NCBI GenBank assembly: GCA_021835265.1
Contig: JAKBQK010000374.1
Coordinates: forward strand, 1-9,068
Direction of reading: 5' to 3'
Length of the DNA stretch: 9,068 nucleotides
Origin: Thermoplasmata archaeon
GTDB lineage: Archaea > Thermoplasmatota > Thermoplasmata > Thermoplasmatales > Thermoplasmataceae
Position numbers and translations under genes: made by a program. Each line of letters starts with the position of its first letter. Within the stretch, counting starts at the first letter, position 1. This document shows, in pieces, positions 6,709-9,068 of the stretch. The notes under the pieces were generated by a model that saw only the letters and a list, made by a program, of their open reading frames with translations, was not told the DNA's origin and did not search any database.

Positions 6709-7559
6709 AAAAAGGTTTGTTATTGCCAATTTTTATTGAAGCAAAAGGGCAAGATACCACCGCAGTCAAGTTTGAGAAAGATTTAACCGATAAAATAGAT
6801 ATTACTGAGAAAATTCTCGAAGACTCAGTTTCTAGAGAGACTTATTTTAATCAACCAGGAATTCAACTGAATGTCACAGGAAGTAATTATAAACAAGGTA
6901 CTGCTGAATACGTTGTATTATTAAACGACCTTGATTTTCAGACTCACTTTCTTGACCCAAAATCTGGATTAACCAATGGCTTACCCCTCAACCTAATTTG
7001 GTGGGCAGTATCCTCTGTGGGTGTAGGAAAACAATCGGTTTCCCTTCCCTATGGCACCAATAATGGAATCCCAGAATGGAAAAATTGTAGCAAAACTGGA
7101 TTCTGTAAACATAACAACAAAAACCTAAATAACTGGCTATCCTTGCGAAAATCCATTCGATTGGACCAAATCCCTATCCCATGCAAATCGGGAACGATGA
7201 GCAAAGCGATGAAAATTGCAGTAATGCTGAACACTGGAGAACTTTTTCCGAAGCAGAATACCTTGCTCACTCGAGAAACTTTAAAAATGAGGATCATGGC
7301 GCAGTTTTTCTTATTCGGTTGCCTGGATCAGGAAGATTATGCTGATTTGTTAATAGATGAGATGTGCAGGTTAAAAGTTATAAAACAAGTTAAAAACGAT
7401 GCCCTTGGCAGATATAAGCTATATGGCAAAAAGGTGTTTAGACTCAGCAAGGGTCTTGGTGTATCTCAACTTACTGTGGATGAAGATATCTTGTTTTATC
7501 TTGCAACAAATTCGTGGGACAGCAAACTTGGTCAAATGTCATTGGATCCATACTATTGA
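6669..7559 (+). CDS. PD-(D/E)XK nuclease-like gene, C-terminal part
   Basis: This is the main body of the split gene. The first acceptable start in this frame is TTG 6669, which overlaps the N-terminal part and is probably not used. PIFIEAKGQ (E at 6738, K at 6744) is the E-x-K half of a PD-(D/E)XK core, as in restriction and repair nucleases. Next comes a beta-rich stretch (TAEYVVLLNDLDF) and a segment with Cys/His (NCSKTGFCKH, about 142-151 of this fragment). The last third is helical, resembling a winged-helix or specificity domain (QEDYADLLIDEMCRLKVIKQ). No methyltransferase is adjacent, so a classical restriction-modification pair is not evident. It ends 13 nt before the convergent cas1 stop. 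It could be a phase-variable nuclease, a decaying pseudogene or a sequencing error; I favour the first moderately. Confidence 0.75.
   Translation: MGYYIILYSKDELKKGLLLPIFIEAKGQDTTAVKFEKDLTDKIDITEKILEDSVSRETYFNQPGIQLNVTGSNYKQGTAEYVVLLNDLDFQTHFLDPKSGLTNGLPLNLIWWAVSSVGVGKQSVSLPYGTNNGIPEWKNCSKTGFCKHNNKNLNNWLSLRKSIRLDQIPIPCKSGTMSKAMKIAVMLNTGELFPKQNTLLTRETLKMRIMAQFFLFGCLDQEDYADLLIDEMCRLKVIKQVKNDALGRYKLYGKKVFRLSKGLGVSQLTVDEDILFYLATNSWDSKLGQMSLDPYY
6674..6693 (+). repeat. Pentanucleotide repeat (ATATT)x4 inside the nuclease-like gene
   Basis: Four perfect tandem copies of ATATT sit exactly where the reading frame breaks. Five is not a multiple of three, so each gain or loss changes the frame. Arithmetic on the two frames shows that a 5-nt loss (three copies) restores one continuous reading frame of 351 codons plus stop. 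This is the architecture of a slippage-type phase-variation switch, caught here in the off state. Confidence 0.85.
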
Positions 7560-7572
7560 TAATGTTGGTATT

Positions 7573-8742
7573 TCATGTTTTTAGTTTTATGTTTGTCTTA
7601 TTATAAAGTTTGAAATTTCCCTTTTCGATATTTTGCTTCATATACCACAGTGACCCTTTACTGTAACCCATCTCCTTCCATTCCTTATAGCTCATTTTCA
7701 GAATCTTTTCCCTCAATTCCTTGGTATCCGTTCTCTCGGCTTCGAATTGTGGCATTGTCAAATCGGCCTTGAACTCTTTAGAGAATTCCCGTGCCTTGTC
7801 ATAGATTACAGTATACCACTGCCATTCGGCCTTCTTGAACTTTACTTTGGAAGACAGCGAATCCTGAATTAGCCTTATGAGTTTGTCTATTCCATTTTTC
7901 TTAAGCTTTATTGTATATGTGAGCAGATCCCGTGTGAAATCATCCTTGTTAAATACCTTTGATTCAAGCCCCCTGATAATGCTCCAGTCCACAAGGAACC
8001 TGTATGGCTCCACGAAGTCATAGGTCAACGGTTTCTTGCCTGAAGCAACCTCATGCAGGAATCCTATGTTCACGTCTAAACCATTGGAAACCAATGCTCT
8101 TTGGATGATGCTTTCAAGATATGTGTAACCATAATTCAATAATGCATTGACCTCATCTACGGCATTCATTGGCCTTTTGGTACGGCCTATATCCCTGTTC
8201 CCCACGTCGAAGTTAAAGCCATTCAGTATCGCATTGACCTCTGTCCAGTAGGTATTGGCCGTGATCCCCTCTATGCCCATTATTTCCCTGAGACTCTTGG
8301 CTTTGGCTAACTGTTCCTGAACCTCATTAAACCTGAATTTCTCAAGGTTAATGTCATACCTCTGGGATAAGAACTCAAGGAAGTCCTGCGTATGCTTAAT
8401 CTTCCCCTGTATGAACTGCCGAGCAATCTCAACCCTTTTCTTGGTATAGGCTTCATATTGCCTTATGCGAGTCCTGGCATCATTGACAGCAGGCTCAATC
8501 ATGCTCATTAAAGTGCCATTGAAATCAAGAACCATCAATGGCACGTTGTTCCTTGCCAGCCAGTGCATGGCCGATATAGATACATTGCCTGTAGGCTTGC
8601 AGATAACAATATTCTCGAAGTCTACCTCTTTAGGATTGTATAGCTCTTCCCTTCGTTCTGAACCGTTAAGCTCTGTAATCTTGAGCCTGCCAGCCTCAAC
8701 CCTGATGTCTGTAAATGTCCCTGAAAGCAGTATAGAGCGCAT
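7573..8742 (-). CDS. cas1: Cas1-family casposase (389 aa)
   Basis: Cas1 integrase, here probably the casposase that inserts the element. The N-terminal beta domain (1-80) and C-terminal alpha domain (about 95-320) are both complete. The catalytic set is visible: E158 in MGIEG, H230 in GFLHE, and D242/E245 in YDFVEPYR, plus the family-typical NALLNYGY at 199-206. At 389 aa it is longer than CRISPR Cas1 (about 300-340). The extra C-terminal tail (about 337-389) contains SYKEWKEMGYSKGSLWYM, a helix-turn-helix-like segment typical of casposases. No cas2, other cas gene or CRISPR array is in view, while a protein-primed polymerase and a tRNA 3' end are, which is casposon context. The ATG at 8740-8742 has a TATA box centred 29 nt upstream, so the mRNA is probably leaderless. 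The protein family is certain; transposase rather than adaptation role is strongly inferred. Confidence 0.93.
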   Translation of the reverse strand: MRSILLSGTFTDIRVEAGRLKITELNGSERREELYNPKEVDFENIVICKPTGNVSISAMHWLARNNVPLMVLDFNGTLMSMIEPAVNDARTRIRQYEAYTKKRVEIARQFIQGKIKHTQDFLEFLSQRYDINLEKFRFNEVQEQLAKAKSLREIMGIEGITANTYWTEVNAILNGFNFDVGNRDIGRTKRPMNAVDEVNALLNYGYTYLESIIQRALVSNGLDVNIGFLHEVASGKKPLTYDFVEPYRFLVDWSIIRGLESKVFNKDDFTRDLLTYTIKLKKNGIDKLIRLIQDSLSSKVKFKKAEWQWYTVIYDKAREFSKEFKADLTMPQFEAERTDTKELREKILKMSYKEWKEMGYSKGSLWYMKQNIEKGNFKLYNKTNIKLKT

Positions 8743-8766
8743 TCAGCAATAAGAACCGTTGTATGT

Positions 8767-8775
8767 ATTTAAATA
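8767..8775 (-). promoter_or_regulatory. TATA box of cas1
   Basis: Minus-strand tatttaaat is centred 29 nt upstream of the cas1 ATG, close to the archaeal consensus. It places the transcription start within a few nucleotides of the start codon; no Shine-Dalgarno sequence is visible there. Confidence 0.7.
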
Positions 8776-8799
8776 GTGTTCTATCAGGAAAATAGCCAT

Positions 8800-8815
8800 A
8801 ATCCGCCCTCCGCAT
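8800..8815 (+). repeat. Inverted near-copy of the tRNA-Leu 3' end
   Basis: The sequence aatccgccctccgcat matches the tRNA-sense strand at 8967-8951 (aatccggccctccgcat) at 16 of 17 positions; the only difference is one missing G. It includes the whole 3' acceptor strand, the discriminator A and one following base. Its orientation is opposite to the intact tRNA, with 135 nt between the two copies. Confidence 0.75.
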
Positions 8816-8951
8816 CGACTTTGAATCATATCATTATATCATCATTTTAATATAATAAAAAGCGGCTATAATGTAATACAATATCGCCAGCGGAGCCCGT
8901 ATAGAGCGGCGTGGGGAGTGGGGTGCGCATGTGCTTCTCTCTTATATAGTA

Positions 8952-9036
8952 TGCGGAGGGCCGGATTCGAACCGGCGCATCCCTACGGAAACAGATCTTG
9001 AGTCTGTCGCCTTTAACCTGGCTCGGCAACCTCCGC
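8952..9036 (-). tRNA. trnL: tRNA-Leu (anticodon CAA)
   Basis: A class II tRNA decoding UUG. Acceptor arm GCGGAGG/CCTCCGC pairs perfectly, with A73 as the discriminator (Leu identity). The D-arm is GCC/GGC, the anticodon stem ACAGA/TCTGT and the loop CTCAAGA, giving anticodon CAA. The 14-nt variable arm can pair as TTCC-GTA-GGGA, and the T-arm is GCCGG-TTCGAAT-CCGGC. No CCA is encoded and there is no intron. Its 3' end faces the cas1 gene, the position where casposons of several archaea integrate. Upstream, ataagtatac near the window edge may be its TATA box. Confidence 0.95.
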
Positions 9037-9068
9037 TTTTCTTCAGGAATTGAAGTATACTTATGATA

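Larger units (their letters stand above)
8743..8951. other. Non-coding region between cas1 and tRNA-Leu
   Basis: No protein gene. It holds the cas1 promoter, an inverted near-copy of the tRNA 3' end (8800-8815), an AT-rich stretch (8824-8861) and then a G-rich stretch (8884-8935) with several AGCGG-type words (8861, 8889, 8905). If the element ends at the tRNA, its right terminal inverted repeat should be here, but I could not pair it with anything at the left edge of the window. Confidence 0.6.

Noticed and set aside
8743..8951. A CRISPR array or leader next to cas1
   Set aside because: No repeated 20-40 nt units with spacers occur here or anywhere else in the window; only short AGCGG-type words recur.
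8847..9029. A 60-codon minus-strand reading frame overlapping the tRNA
   Set aside because: It is a by-product of the GC-rich tRNA sequence, with no promoter or ribosome binding site and an implausible composition.
9041..9055. Hairpin cttca-ggaat-tgaag upstream of the tRNA
   Set aside because: Only a 5-bp stem, and the adjacent sequence is cut by the window edge; no function can be argued.

Overview
The window looks archaeal. Good archaeal TATA boxes sit about 24-29 nt upstream of leaderless starts (cas1, and the membrane-protein gene at 4235). Genes inside the minus-strand operon carry strong Shine-Dalgarno sites, as downstream archaeal operon genes often do. There is an archaeal-style AbrB/SpoVT domain protein, and the tRNA-Leu(CAA) at the right edge has no encoded CCA. 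The gene content (Cas1 without Cas2 or a CRISPR array, a protein-primed family B DNA polymerase, a tRNA 3' end next to cas1) is that of a casposon. It most resembles family 1, known mainly from Nitrososphaerota (Thaumarchaeota). The phylum is inferred from gene content, not shown by a marker gene.

Layout: (1) 67-4045, minus strand: a probable operon read right to left. It holds abrB-like (3797-4045), a coiled-coil protein (3164-3727), protein-primed DNA polymerase (1145-3163), a 110-residue protein (810-1142) and a 248-residue protein (67-813), and ends at a T14 tract. Spacing is tight: 0 nt, 2 nt and a 3-nt stop/start overlap for the last four genes. (2) 4046-4234: a divergent promoter region with two nested perfect palindromes. 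(3) 4235-7559, plus strand, visibly more AT-rich: a five-helix membrane protein, an unrecognised 372-residue protein, and a PD-(D/E)XK nuclease-like gene split into two frames exactly at a four-copy ATATT repeat. This looks like a cargo module, possibly defensive. (4) 7573-8742, minus strand: Cas1/casposase with all expected catalytic residues and a C-terminal helix-turn-helix-like tail, read from its own leaderless promoter. (5) 8743-8951: non-coding DNA that includes an inverted near-copy of the tRNA 3' end. (6) 8952-9036: tRNA-Leu(CAA), minus strand.

Working model: the polymerase, perhaps primed by the coiled-coil protein, copies the element. The Cas1 casposase inserts it at the 3' end of tRNA-Leu. 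The AbrB-like protein may control the divergent promoters. The plus-strand cargo may protect host or element, with its nuclease switched on or off by repeat slippage. Terminal inverted repeats and target-site duplications could not be paired within the window, so the left end probably lies outside it.
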